Shown here piece after piece: positions 23,991 to 35,019 of a stretch of DNA of 60,000 nucleotides. The notes beneath the pieces are model-generated. The model saw only the letters and a list, made by a program, of their open reading frames with translations. It did not search any database and was not told the DNA's origin. Position numbers and translations under genes: made by a program. The stretch comes from Takakia lepidozioides (lineage: Eukaryota > Streptophyta > Takakiopsida > Takakiales > Takakiaceae). Position 1 is the stretch's first letter. Each line of letters starts with the position of its first letter. The stretch spans positions 72,212,756 through 72,272,755 of the forward strand of contig CM060731.1 in NCBI GenBank assembly GCA_030704615.1, read 5' to 3'.

Positions 23991-26900
23991 ATGGGAGACT
24001 TTGCGGATGATGATGTATTTACGCGCCACCATATCCTAGAGGATTTAGAGCACGCTTGGGCAGGAGAGGACGCAATAGTTTCAGCAGAGGAGGCAATTGT
24101 TTCAGCAGAGGATGCAGGTCAAGTTTCAATTTGTCGTAGCTTGGTGGGAGATTGGCAGGGAACTTTCTTCGTAACAATTTGTCCAAATGTAGGAAAATGA
24201 GACTTGACGCTCAAGATTGGCGAGTGGAGACAAGTCTGGATGTGTTAACAGTATATTAAAACAGTTTTCTCTGCATTTTATCTCACGGCCGAAGGGTGCT
24301 GTTTCCTGCCTGAATGCATTCCTGCAAATATCCAGCGTTGATCAGGAATTTGTCTTTTAAATGTGGACAAGTACAATGCTAAACTGTCCATACAAAGATT
24401 GTGGTTCCATGCAGCAAGGAATGTCTGCCAACATTATATCGACTCCTACACTCGTCCACTCAATAAATGAAATTTCTCAGATCGAGATGGTTTACATAAG
24501 GCGCCACTACACATTGAATAGGTCCTGCCCCCGGAGTTAGCAAGGAGGCAAAATGGGAAGACGTAATGAAGGTTTCATATTTGGTAGGATTTATTCAAAT
24601 TTCTTGAAGGTGCCTCGTTGCCTCTGGTACAACTCGGCTCTCACTGCATTTATTCGGGTACAGACAACGGCCAAGTGAAGATCAAGAAAAGAGGAGGTAG
24701 AAGGCACAAGAGTCAATGGATGAAGAAGCCAATGGCATTGTCTGAGGTCATTCTGGAGCTGCAGGATGAGGATCTGCGAGAGAACGCACTCCGATGCTTG
24801 AGTGGCCATCTCATTGAAGTCTCTCTCTCTCTCGTTTTATTGCTTTTGGGGGCTGGATGTTGGGGTCCCCACTATTCTGTCCTGTTTACTCTTTTTGCCT
24901 TTGCCCGTGGACGTTAGTAAAGTCACTCTCTGTGAGGGTTTTGAGGCTTTCTCAGTGTCTATTTTAACAAATGTAGCGCAATGTTTCTTGCAGAGAAGAG
25001 AGCAAGATGTTGACTACTATCGCAATGCCGCATTCCTTCTGTACAACTCATGTAGTACTCTTGCAATCTTGCTTCAGGTACACAACATCAGTCTATTTCT
25101 CAGTGCAAAGGGCAAGCAATACATTGTCCTTCTGGTTCATTTGTTCTTTGGTAGACCAAGTGCACAATGTGTTGCCCTGCACATATTTGGACTGTCTTTA
25201 ATATAAAGGGACATATTTAACATGTTAGAGTTTATCCTATTTTGGAGGCAGAAATGTGGCAGGCTCTTGATGGCACTTGTCTCGGTTCAACTTGGAAGCC
25301 TTTGCTTTCAGTCATAGAAAAATTGTTGTTGCTTTGCAGTACACATTAAAACGAGAGTATATATTGACAATTGAAATGGCTCAGAATTCATCGTTTGCTT
25401 GCTAACTTGAATCAGCTAGTCAAGCAAACCTTTTCACCTTCATTTTATTGTTCAAATCTATCTGTTTTCTCGTCTGTATACCCTCCTTTAAGTTGCTGTG
25501 CTGTGCTGAAATATGGACAGTTCCATATACAGGTTCATGAGAACAAACTCTCACACAGTAAGACAATGGTTAACCACCAAAAGGTAATTTTGTTATTACT
25601 CTCCCTGTCACAGGAGATAGTTTCATCCTACACAAGACTTGCTGTAGGTGACCTGAATGTGAGAGGATCCAAGCGCCTGGCGAACGTGTTAACTCTTTTC
25701 CAGGTAGACAGAATTGCTCTGCCTCATTTATCAGTGTTCTCTAAACAACATTTGAGATTACAGAGATATACTGGGCACTGGAAGTCTGTTAGCTTCTAGT
25801 AGCAATAGTTTTAAATTGCATGTGTGCAATTTGAGGTGTGACTGGTAAGAAGTAAATGCAGAGCATAGCTGCGAATGAAGAAACTCGCATTCCATATGTG
25901 CAAGGTAACTACTTGCCTAAATTGCCTCTAATCATATGTACACTAGCTCATTGTAAGTGGCTCTGCCTTATCTGGTAGACAATGGGGCTGCTAGTCAATA
26001 GTCATCAAACTGTCATAATTGGTCCTTGCCAGGTCTTGCCAAAACGAGGTTAGCATTAGTCATTTACACTTGGTTTGCTGGAGACCTGTCATTCTGACCT
26101 GTCTATGGAATTGTAAACATTTTCTCTTTGTCTGCAGCTTCAGCATCATTTAATTGGCAATTCCTATTAATCACCCTCAAAAAGACTCCAAATATTGTTC
26201 ACTGATGCTTCCAACTTGCTCTGAAGCAAGCATGCCAGATCTTTTGCTTCCGTTCATCCTGTCAGCATACACAGAGGAGGTTTATGAGAATATCCGAATA
26301 ATATCTCTATCCATCATCGATCTTACTTGCAAGGTCCTGTTTTCCTTGCCAATCCAAAGATGTCTATTTGTGCCATCAATCAATGCTAAATTGCATGCAG
26401 TTGTAGATGTGCTGCACTCTGTTTATGATAGTCTTGTTTTATCTTGGTAAACATGCTCGTTTTTGCTCTGCATACGATTTCACAGGCTTCCGAGGAGGAA
26501 GTAATTCAATGGGCGCTCAACAATGACCTCATTGCAGCTTGTGTTTATGCAATTGAAGTTGGAAGCAGGCTCTCAAAAGTGGTGATTTTTTCTTGTTTCC
26601 TTATATCAATGTGTTCTTTATCTATGCGAGAGGATGATCAAAAGCTGCTCATTAAGGACAGTCTATCCTGAGGAGAGGAAAAAGAGAGGAAGAGGGAAAG
26701 AGTCAATGGAGAAAGAGATGAAGATGTAATTGGATGATTGATGGAGGTGAAAAGACATAGGAGCGGGAATTATAAACATCAGGAGGCAGGACTGCTTTTG
26801 CTCTGAGCTACAACTTGTACATAGTCACACTGTCTTGTTTTCAAGGGACAAACAACCTCATGAGCATCTCGTAAACGTTCTAACAGTTTCGAATGAGAAC

Positions 26901-27863
26901 TTACAAGGTGATGGGGTGACTCCACAGATCTCGATGTCAATTCTGGAATCAATACTCCGAGACAAAAGTGCCCTTGCTGCTATTTCTGATCCAACTTCCA
27001 CTCTTCTTATGGACATCTTGAAAATGCTTGTAGATCTGGTGAGACTTTCTACTTGTAAGTACAAATACTTCTGATGATGCCAGAAGTGACCAGACTGCAG
27101 CCTCTTGATTTACTACCAACATAATATCGGGTTGTTGCTCACTTACCACCGCATAGGCAGAAAACATTTTAGCCCACCACCTCTGTTGTCTATTTGTTTC
27201 AAGGTGGCTGTATTGGCTGTGGCCCAAGACTTTTCGCCCCGCCTAATATTTCATGTGATCCGAACCTATGTTCTACTTTGTCAGCATCCCAGGTATTCTT
27301 GAATGTTCTGCATAGACCTGATATTCTAGGCATGATTTATTGTGTCAGTTATTGGCTCTCAATACCCACCACCATATAGATCAACCCTTTTACAGATGGC
27401 CTACTCATGGGTCAATGTGGATTTTTTTCTATTGCAGAAAGAAATACCCAGTCTGGATGAGAAGTGCAAGCTTCTTATTCTCTCTGCTTGCTTTCCTCTC
27501 AACCAACCTAAATATTTGGAATTCCAGTCAACTTACCACTGCCTTGTCAGGCCCTAAATTCTACTAACTTCGTATGGACATTGCTGTGCCTGAACTCAGA
27601 GCTTTGGAGTTGGTCAAAGAGCATCTGCCGCAGCAACTGCTGGATCATACATTCCATGATTTCAAAAAGGTATCATGGCTGCCAGTATCTTCCCAACAAG
27701 TAGCATCTTCAGTACTGGAGTGTCTCAGAAGTGGTTGATGGAGTGGAAGTCAGCTGAGCTTGTGCATACGTTGGCCACAGGCTGGCTGCTTAATTCACCG
27801 AAGTCTATGGATATGAAAAAAGAAGCAGGTGAGACAAAAGCCAATGGGCACATAAAAAGTTAA
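23991..27863 (+). CDS. CNOT9: Divergent CNOT9/RCD1-type CCR4-NOT subunit homologue, about 10 exons, possibly decaying
   Basis: CNOT9 is the armadillo-repeat subunit of the CCR4-NOT mRNA deadenylase. Exons: 23991-24117, 24664-24818, 24994-25077, 25614-25703, about 26138-26333, 26486-26581, 26928-27038, 27204-27292, 27600-27669, 27729-27863; all but the fifth join in phase. Matches to the family in order: ELQDEDLRENAL (TRENAL); YNSCSTLAILLQEIV; MPDLLLPFILSAYTEEVYEN (IPLYLYPFL...RPFEYLR); EEEVIQWALNNDLIAACVYA; ISMSILESILRDKSAL (FIVQKILLDD); SPRLIFHVIRTYVLLCQHPR ([21 protein letters not shown]); ALELVKEHLPQQLLDHTF; KWLMEW. The acidic N-terminal exon (MGDFADDDVF) is not typical of the family. The fifth exon reads into TAA (LQHHLIGNSY*) and needs a one-base shift to reach MPDLLLP, so the copy may be non-functional. 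A proline-rich frame at 27949-28311 could be an alternative last exon. CNOT9 is normally very conserved; this divergence is odd. Confidence 0.72.
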
Positions 27864-27948
27864 AGCCAGCTAATGCTAATAACTGGTTGTTTCTTGTCAA
27901 TGAATGTCTCGAGGATGATATCACTGAACCATTTTGAATGACATGTAG

Positions 27949-28311
27949 GTGTATCCACTTTTCAGAAATCTTCAGCACCAGCTGCTACTCAACACAGGGA
28001 AGGCCAAGACCTGTTTGCCTCATGTGTCACCAGACTCTGAGATTCAAAGCCCAGCAATTTCTCCACCCCTGGACTTTTGTGCTGAAATCATGATCAATCC
28101 ATTCCCCAAATCGAGCCCTACTGAGGCCCCCAAAACCACTCCACAGACTCCATCTGATATGGCCACCCCACTGCGCCCTCTTGACCTGAACAAGCATGAG
28201 TGGTCCTCCTCTGCCAGGCTGGCATCAGCAATGGAGTTCTCACTGCTACTATCCAGCAAGCAAACCAATGATACTGCAGGGATTTCTGGATTGGAAAACA
28301 TCTCATTGTGA
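27949..28311 (+). other. Open frame of 120 codons, possible alternative 3' exon of the CNOT9-like gene
   Basis: A Pro/Ser/Thr-rich frame (SSPTEAPKTTPQTPSDMATP) follows the CNOT9-like exons by 86 bases. An upstream AG at about 27946-27948 could serve as acceptor, but the phase from 27827 does not fit it. No domain is recognised. It may be an exon with an unseen donor or just 3' UTR. Confidence 0.3.
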
Positions 28312-28889
28312 GTTCATGGTCGAGATTTGTGATTGTGCTAGCCAAAGCTGGACGCAGGTACCAGTTGGTTATATTGCAAATTGCTTTGCCCGGCCCGGTG
28401 TGAGGTTTGTTGGTACATTCTACAAGCAGTGCTGGTAGGCAGGCCCCACTGACAAAATGCCATGAGGGATAGGGCCCCCAAATTTAAGTAGACAGTGTGG
28501 TCTCCCTTCAGTCTTACTTCCCAATCATGTCACTGCAGCATATGATTCAACTAACTGACTCAAACTTCGGAACCCCAAGAGACTCTTCACAGCTGAGCCA
28601 ATTCACCTTCTGGTGTCTTTTTTGAGGTGTGCATCTGACTGGGTTATTGGAGTGTTTTTGTTCCATGGTATGAAGCTGGCGTGAGCCATCTGGTAGTACT
28701 AGTACCTGAGGAGTAATTTCCAAGTAGAACTTGTTCAATTAGTGGTAACTCGCATTTCTTTGGCTAGTGAGGAACTCACTTCTATTCCATTTTATGGTCC
28801 TGTGCACCCTGGCAGCAGACTGTTGTTGTGTCAAGGGTGAACACTCCAATTATTTCCTTCTTAGAAAAAATTTCAGGGGGTTTTGCAGA
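28312..28889. other. Convergent intergenic spacer
   Basis: Lies between the 3' ends of the CNOT9-like gene (+) and the membrane-protein gene (-). No coding signal or repeat is recognised. Confidence 0.45.
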
Positions 28890-29789
28890 TCACTTTATCA
28901 CGGTGGACGCAAGTGTGGGATTTTCCTGCAGAGGACAGTGCACCCATTGCATGAACCCCTTGGGCTTCTTATCTTGCAGGTGTGGCTGCAGGTCCGTCCA
29001 GTGAGCACTGGGACGATAGCTAGCACTGTGCAGTTGCAGCGACGACTCAAAGTAGGGAATCAAGCCCACTGTGAGAAGTCCCCCAAGCAACAGCACAACC
29101 ACAAGTTCAATGATCAACATCTTCTTGAAACCCTTGTCATGGTAAGGCCTCTCGAAGTCATCCCATCTGGGCGAGTGAAGGCCACCGTGTTCATCATTTG
29201 CAACCGCGTTGTAGAGGGGATTATCGTTGTACAAAGAACAGTCTGGAGGGGCTCCCAAGTCCTTCTCGCATACGGGGCACCCAGCCCTAAAGCCTGAGAA
29301 AGGAGAGAGAGCTGTCACGCTTGAGACATCGACATCGCTTGCCTCGCTTGTGTCTGAGAAATTAGGGTTGAATTGTTCGCGTTTGAGCTGTGCATGCAGA
29401 CAAAGCGGGGGCAAGTCCTGGCTCCTCACCTCCACGGTCGAATCGCAAACACTGCACTTGCGTGCATCAGGAGGAGGGGAGGGTGCAGCTGGAAGGGTAG
29501 GTTGGAGAACGAGACGTTTGCGTTTCGGGGTGGAGGGGGGGTTCAACCTCGGAGCCCCTATGGACTTTCTCCCGGATATCCGCCGCTTCACAATCTTCCC
29601 TGGGAAAGCAAACTTAGGAAGGGCATAGTTGGGGCTGTCGGTTTCATAGCTGAGATTTTCGCAGAAATGCATATGCCGGCCTTTCTCGATGCTGTTATTG
29701 CTCGGTACGCTGCAAGTTTCAGAGAAATCATAAGCATCTGCAGATGCAAGCAAGGAATTTGGGTGATCGTTGCTGATCACCCCTGTCAT
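28890..29789 (-). CDS. Unrecognised single-pass membrane protein with CxxC pairs
   Basis: An intronless frame of 299 codons starting at the Met that begins MTGVISNDHP. The frame is open upstream to 29951, but that part translates a GA microsatellite and is better read as 5' UTR. A basic segment follows (KIVKRRISGRKS, then PKRKRL). Next is a CSVC pair near residue 118 with a later PPLCLH, and a CPVCEKDL pair near residue 180. One strong membrane helix (MLIIELVVVLLLGGLLTVGL) occupies about residues 229-252, leaving a short C-terminal tail. The spaced cysteines suggest a metal-binding or redox site in the N-terminal part. I do not recognise the family. Length, composition and the GA-rich leader support a real gene, but a frame kept open by chance cannot be fully excluded. 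Confidence 0.6.
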   Translation of the reverse strand: MTGVISNDHPNSLLASADAYDFSETCSVPSNNSIEKGRHMHFCENLSYETDSPNYALPKFAFPGKIVKRRISGRKSIGAPRLNPPSTPKRKRLVLQPTLPAAPSPPPDARKCSVCDSTVEVRSQDLPPLCLHAQLKREQFNPNFSDTSEASDVDVSSVTALSPFSGFRAGCPVCEKDLGAPPDCSLYNDNPLYNAVANDEHGGLHSPRWDDFERPYHDKGFKKMLIIELVVVLLLGGLLTVGLIPYFESSLQLHSASYRPSAHWTDLQPHLQDKKPKGFMQWVHCPLQENPTLASTVIK

Positions 29790-29922
29790 TCCCGTTTCTC
29801 TAACCTCCGTGGCTGACTGTCTCCGACAGTGCGTCCAGTACCGTTCTCCCTGTTGATTCTGTTTCACGTGAAAGTGAGAAGAAAAGGTTGACACCCTCTT
29901 TATGGAAAGGTCACATGGATCC

Positions 29923-29951
29923 GAGAGAGAGAGAGAGAGAGACACACACAC
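29923..29951. repeat. (GA)n/(CA)n microsatellite in the leader of the membrane-protein gene
   Basis: About ten GA dinucleotides followed by five CA dinucleotides on the plus strand. On the gene's strand this reads as a TC-rich tract about 130 bases before the start codon, typical of plant 5' UTRs and core promoters. Confidence 0.85.
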
Positions 29952-30700
29952 GACGCCAACCGAAGTTAGCGTAAACGAGAGCCTCTTCCTCTCAGGATCC
30001 TACAAATCATTTGCAGAGTTTGTTTTACGTTGAATGCGGGAGAGATGATCCTTGAGGGCCTGAGACTACCTAAAGGTCGCAGGCTGAACCGTCAATGGCT
30101 TCGTAGGGAGAGGGACCAAGTTCTAGTGACGACTGAATGTCGGAGACTAGTTTTAGGGCCGAACCACACTAGCGGCACTGAATTTCGGACCTTCCTATTG
30201 GTTTGGTTTAAGGGAGGGTAGTGTGCCGCTCTGCTTGCCACACTAGCTGCGGCCGAGAGGCTCCGACCAGGCGCCTACATGTCACATTACCGTGAAGTAC
30301 AGATTTCCAGGCACTGTCCCTTGGAAATCCACAATTTTAGGAAGACATTTTGTCACGACGCAACTCTCCCGCCATTGCGAAGCTGGTCTCCCCCCCCCCT
30401 TTCGTGCGATGGTCTCTCCTACCTCTTTGTGTCTTCCTAGTTTTAGAATTGGTTATTCTTGGTGACATGGGCCTACATCATCCAACAATCCCTAGCTTGC
30501 AACGTCCACGTTAGTGCCGTTGGTGTGTCGCCAGTGTTGGTAAGGCCCCTTAGTGCAGAGCAGGAATAAGGTGCCATAATGCCATGTCATCATTGCCACG
30601 CTTAGTCGTCAATTTTTAAGCTGCCCGTATTGCCCTGAAAAAAAACTGTCATTGTCGTTAGTTCTTAAGCTGTCTAGACGTAAATACTCAACAATATAGA
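29952..30700. other. Intergenic, no gene recognised
   Basis: Includes the likely promoter of the membrane-protein gene and a run of C near 30390-30400. No protein-coding signal. Confidence 0.4.
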
Positions 30701-31095
30701 ACTTGGGGAGACTCCATAAGAAACACAAGAATCATCTTTCTTTGTATACAAGGACAATAGGGCCCACCCCTGAAAAGGACAATGCCCCAGGCCTTGTAAC
30801 CTCAACATGGAAGAGCGAAGTATAGAAGAAAACAAGAAACCACATCAAAAGACTTGATACACTGCCAGAGATGAAGTGCCTTGTGATGCAGGTAAGCTGT
30901 CAGACATTTCTGGTCCTCAAACCTGAAGCTGATAGAGGGGATATACTCATAAAACATTGTTTGCCGTAGCTTTGTGGCCACAAACCCCACATCCAGACAA
31001 GAGGGAACAGACCCTACCTTTCTGAGGGCTCACTCCAGTAGTGGCTAAAACAATTGGTTCCGGCTTTCCAGATTTCCTTAGTTAAAAAGACCATG
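30700..31095 (-). mobile_element. LINE 3' segment (sense part of a 5'-inverted copy)
   Basis: On the minus strand the frame EIWKAGTN...GSVPSCLDVG (about 31090-30980) corresponds to DIWKTRIN...GSVPFVPAQ at the end of the LINE protein at 47.8-48.8 kb. After it the two copies share a 3' stretch ending CTACGGCAAACAA(C/T)GT(C/T)TTATGAGTA (about 30995-30950), and looser similarity continues to about 30.7 kb. Confidence 0.75.
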
Positions 31096-31279
31096 CTTTG
31101 TAACATTATTAGGCCCACCTTGGAGTAGTCATCTGCCGTGTGGGAGGGCAACTCCAACCATGCTAAAACTTTAGGATCCATTCAAACAGAGCATGTCAAC
31201 ATGCTCTAGAACAACTAATGAGGCTGTTTGGGACAAGTTTGATGTTGAGCTGTCAAGGTGCTGAACTGCAGGCCTAATA

Positions 31280-31845
31280 CCAGATCGACTCTGTTTCTTG
31301 GAAGCAAGACCTTACTTAAATAAAGTAACGGAAGAGGAGATTTCAAGTACCTGAATACTAGGCAAGAGCTGACCCTGCTAAGTGAAGCTCACTTAAGGAA
31401 GAAGTGTGTAAGTCCATGTCAGAAAGCATAAAGAATGTCCAAACAAAATGAAGCCAGGCATGAAACTTTCCTGAACTTTACCTGTTTGTGACATGGGTAA
31501 GGACCTTAAGGATGATCTGAAGGGCCTACCTAGGTACCCTCGGCTCTACACTGACATTTAAACTCCGGGCGATCTACCTTTGCACAAAAAACAGATGGAG
31601 AGGAAAGAAAGATTGTCAACGTCCAATGTGCGGGTGGCCTGAAGATAATATCCGTTTTCTGCTACAATGTCCAGGGTATTCTCATTGGAGATCGAATCTC
31701 TTTAGGACTCGTGGACCATCGAGAACGTAGTCCCTACACCTCTGTTCACTAACTTCCAAAATCTCGAAGCTGAGCTTACAGCCCTGGCCCTCTTGGGGCC
31801 TAATCGCTGGGCAGCTAACACAACACATTGATAGTATTAATCCCT
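31280..31845 (+). mobile_element. LINE internal segment, inverted relative to its 3' end
   Basis: The plus strand shows, across broken frames, DSVSWKQD (31285), VCDMGKDLKDDLKGLP (31488), CQRPMCGWPEDNIRFLLQCP with GYSHWRS (31620-31690) and VPTPLFTNFQNLEAE through ANTTH (31735-31830). These follow the same order as [24 protein letters not shown], the CPLCG...HCPGFSHQR zinc motif and [13 protein letters not shown] in the better-preserved copy at 48.6-48.0 kb. Stops and frameshifts make it dead. Confidence 0.78.
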
Positions 31846-31849
31846 CATC

Positions 31850-32400
31850 AGTGGAAATATAATGAGACCCTCACCGTCATAAGGTCCTCCCTCTTTCAAA
31901 CAATAACTCTAGCCATGGCGTAAGCCTCCTGCTTAACTTATCAATCCTCTTGAAAGAATCTTCGATACTCTCAAGGCTCGTCCAGAATCTTTGGCACGGC
32001 CACCACCAGTAGCACCTGAACCTTCAGCAGCTTTCTCGCCTTTCTTCCAATGGATGTTATATTCCCGATGCTGGCTTAGGATGAGATTTATTGTAACATA
32101 GAGGCTTATCCTTAGTGGTACGAGTTGGAAAGGAAAGTGCTACAAACTTTTCAACAGAGGTCGAAATGCTATAGACCTGCTATAGATTATACTATTGGGG
32201 TATAAAGGAGTAGTGGTGTATATTATACTATGGATTCCTCTTACTACATACCCTATCCACTTTCTTACAAGGGACAGAAGAGCTATGGATAGATCAGTTA
32301 GCTTTAAGAAGTGGAGACAGCTTTTGTAGATCCATTACTTGCTGAAGACTAGTCAGACCAAGGGCTTCTCTAAATTGTGTAAATTTATGTTTTCCTATAG
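31850..32400. other. Inter-repeat spacer, no gene recognised
   Basis: Lies between the LINE remnant and the copia remnant. The right part may belong to the downstream end of the copia polymerase, but no motif is clear there. Confidence 0.35.
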
Positions 32401-34110
32401 GCTTAGCAATAATGTTTGCAAGTTGATTTTCGGAGGAAATATGGTCTAGATCTATTTCCCCACCTTCTCTCTAATAGAATGTTGTCTTCACATCAAGGTG
32501 AGATAGCTTCCATTTGTTCTTTATGGCAAGAGCAACCAAAGTACGTAAAGGTCCCCCATTTAACCACTGGTGCAAACGTCTCATCGTAATCTATTCCCTC
32601 CCTTTGCTCATAGCCGCGTGCCACCAGTCGAGCCTTGTGATCAGTCGAGCCTTGTGTTTGACATGAGCACCATCTGCAGCTTTCTTCTCCTTGTATATCC
32701 ATTTAGAGGAAATGGGCCGCTTCCTTGGAGGCAAATCCACAAGTTCCCAAGTTCTGTATTCTTTAATAGAGTCCATCTCTTCCTGCATTGCCTTGCACCA
32801 ATTGTGATCGCGAGCAGCTTCTTGAAAGCTGACAGTTTCCTCACCATTCGAGATGGCAGCAACATAATCCGCAAGTCGACGTGGTAAACGTCACTCCCTT
32901 GCAGGTAGAATTCGTCATTCTCTTGGAGCTTCCTGTATAGCTTCATTGTTTGATTCAGAGTCACATTGTGAGTGATTCGAGTTGACTGAGGAGGAGCTGG
33001 TCTCTTCACTTGAATTTTGGTCTGAGGACGATGAAGAGTTGGGTGAGGTACTTCCTGTCTCAGCTAGAGCCGGTGGGAGGTTAGGTGGTACAAGTGCAGG
33101 TTGTGATGCTTCACGAATAGAGATAATGTGCAAGCATTCAAGCTTTGGAGAAGTAGCAAACCCAAATTGAGATTCATCGAATCTCACATCTCGAGAAATT
33201 AAGATCTTCCTAGACTGGGGGTGATAGCATCATATCCCTTACTTTCCGTGTCGTAGCCAAGAAAGTTGGCACACTTGACAGCCCTTGCTTCTAGCTTTTT
33301 AACGTGTTCTTTGTCAACATGCACGTAAGCTAGGCTGCCAAAAACTCTCAGATGTGGAGTTCGTGCCTGTGTGAGCTAGTGGGTTATTCCGTGTGAATAT
33401 TCCAAGTAGGCTCTCCAGACAAGAATTCTCCTCTTCTGTCTCTACGCAATTTTGCAATTGAATTCTTGAAATGCTTCTCCACCATTCTCTTGAAGTTCCG
33501 AAAACATGTGAAGGCTTCGCTTTTCTCCCTGAGGAAATATACCCAAGTAAATTTGTTGTAATCATCGATAAAAGTAATAAAATAACTCTTTCCACCTTGC
33601 GATGGACTGACAGTGGCCCACAGAGATCGGAATGAATGAGGCAGAGTGTGTAGTCGCCCGTGAAGTACTGGACTTGGGTACTCTTTCACGACGCTTCTTG
33701 CCTAGTTGGCAGCCTTCACAAGTAGTTCCAAGATTGGAATGTATGGAACTCCAGATGCCAATTGCTTGGTTGTGAGTTGATGGACTCCTTGGAAGGAGCC
33801 TTTTGTGCTTGTGATTGGCGATATTTGTTGCCCCACTTATTAACTCGTTATCTGATTCTTCGAGAGCCAAGATTTCGTCAGGGTTTGTCATCGTTTCTAG
33901 GCCGTTACGAGCATCTCTTATGCCTTTCCCTGAGATCCTACCCGATTTATCAAAGATGAGACATTTCCTAGAATCAAATATAGCAATTTGTCCTTTGTCT
34001 GTTAGAGATCGTACAGAAATCAAATTCTTGTGTGGGAGCCATAAAGAGCAAGAATACCTTGCTGATTTCCTCACAGACGCCACAGCTCAGTGCAAAGAAG
34101 CCTAGAGTCC
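32400..34110 (-). mobile_element. Decayed Ty1/copia retrotransposon (gag-pre-integrase, integrase, RT start)
   Basis: Reading leftward: CEGCQLGKKRRE of the gag-pre-integrase zinc region (about 33720-33690); integrase core YFITFIDDYNKFTWVYFL with EKHFKNSIAKLRRDRRGEF (33590-33430); then the RT entry [32 protein letters not shown] (32790-32690), [20 protein letters not shown] with FAPVVKWGT (32640-32550) and HLDVKTTF (about 32500). Integrase preceding RT is diagnostic of Ty1/copia. Frames are broken many times and the catalytic part of RT and RNase H are not visible, so the copy is incomplete. No LTRs were identified. Confidence 0.87.
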
Positions 34111-34179
34111 AAGAGACACAAACCCTAGTTTGGCGTGGCTAAACCCCTTTGGAGAAATGGCTAAACTGCCATGAACGGC

Positions 34180-35010
34180 CATGGATGGGGCTGTGACAGC
34201 TATGGCCTGTGGGGCTGTGACCCTGTGACCTGTGTAGGGCTGTGACAGGCTGTGGCCTGTGGGGCTGTGATGGACTGTGACTAGCTGTGCCCTATGCGTT
34301 GTGATGGGCTGTGACCTGTGACCTGTGTAGGGCTGTGACAGGCTGTGACCTGTGGCCTGTGGGGCTGTGATGGACTGTGACTAGCTGTGCCCTATGCGCT
34401 GTGATGGGCTGTGACAGGCTGTGACCTATGGGCTGTGGGGCTGTGATGGGCTGTGACGGACTGTGATAGGATGTGACAGGCTCTGATGGGCTGTGACAGG
34501 TTGTGACCTGTGCCCTCTGGGGCTGTGACGGACTGTGACAGGCTATGATGGGCTGTGCCATGTGGCCTTTGGGGCTGTGACAGGCTGTGATCTGTGGCCT
34601 GTGGGGCTGTGATGGGCTATGCCATATGGCCTTTGGGGTTGTGACAGACTGTGACCTGTGGCCTTTGGGGCTATGACGGGCTGTGATGGGCTGTGATGGA
34701 CTATGACTGGCTGTGACCGGCTGTGATAGGTTGTGACGGACTGTGACCTATGGCCTGTGGGGCTGTGATGGGCTGTGACAGGCTGTGATAGGCTGTGGCA
34801 TGTGATGTTGTGACCTGTCACATGTGTAGGGCTGTGACCTGTGGCCTGTGGGGCTGTGATGGGCTGAGACGGACTGTGACTGGCAGTGACAGGCTGTGCC
34901 TTGTGGCCTTTGGGGCTGTAACGGGCTGTGATAGGCTGTGGCCTGTGGCGCTATGATGGGCTGTGGGGCTGTGGCATGTGTAGGGTTGTGACGGCTATGA
35001 CCAGTGATCT
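34180..35010 (+). repeat. Minisatellite of GGCTGTGA(C/T)-type units, about 0.8 kb
   Basis: Dozens of near-copies of a 10-base unit (GGCTGTGACG, GGCTGTGATG and relatives) are interrupted by longer units such as CCTGTGGCCTGTGGGGCTGTG. Open frames across it are His/Ser/Pro/Gln-rich and repeat-derived, not genes. It separates the copia remnant from the gypsy element. Confidence 0.93.
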
Positions 35011-35019
35011 GTGTGGGCC

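Noticed and set aside
29227-29816. Plus-strand frames (133 and 147 codons) opposite the membrane-protein gene
   Set aside because: The minus-strand frame is longer, has a proper start, a membrane helix and paired cysteines; the plus-strand frames have none of these.
34180-35010. CRISPR-like array
   Set aside because: Units are about 10 bases and contiguous, without unique spacers, in a eukaryotic genome.
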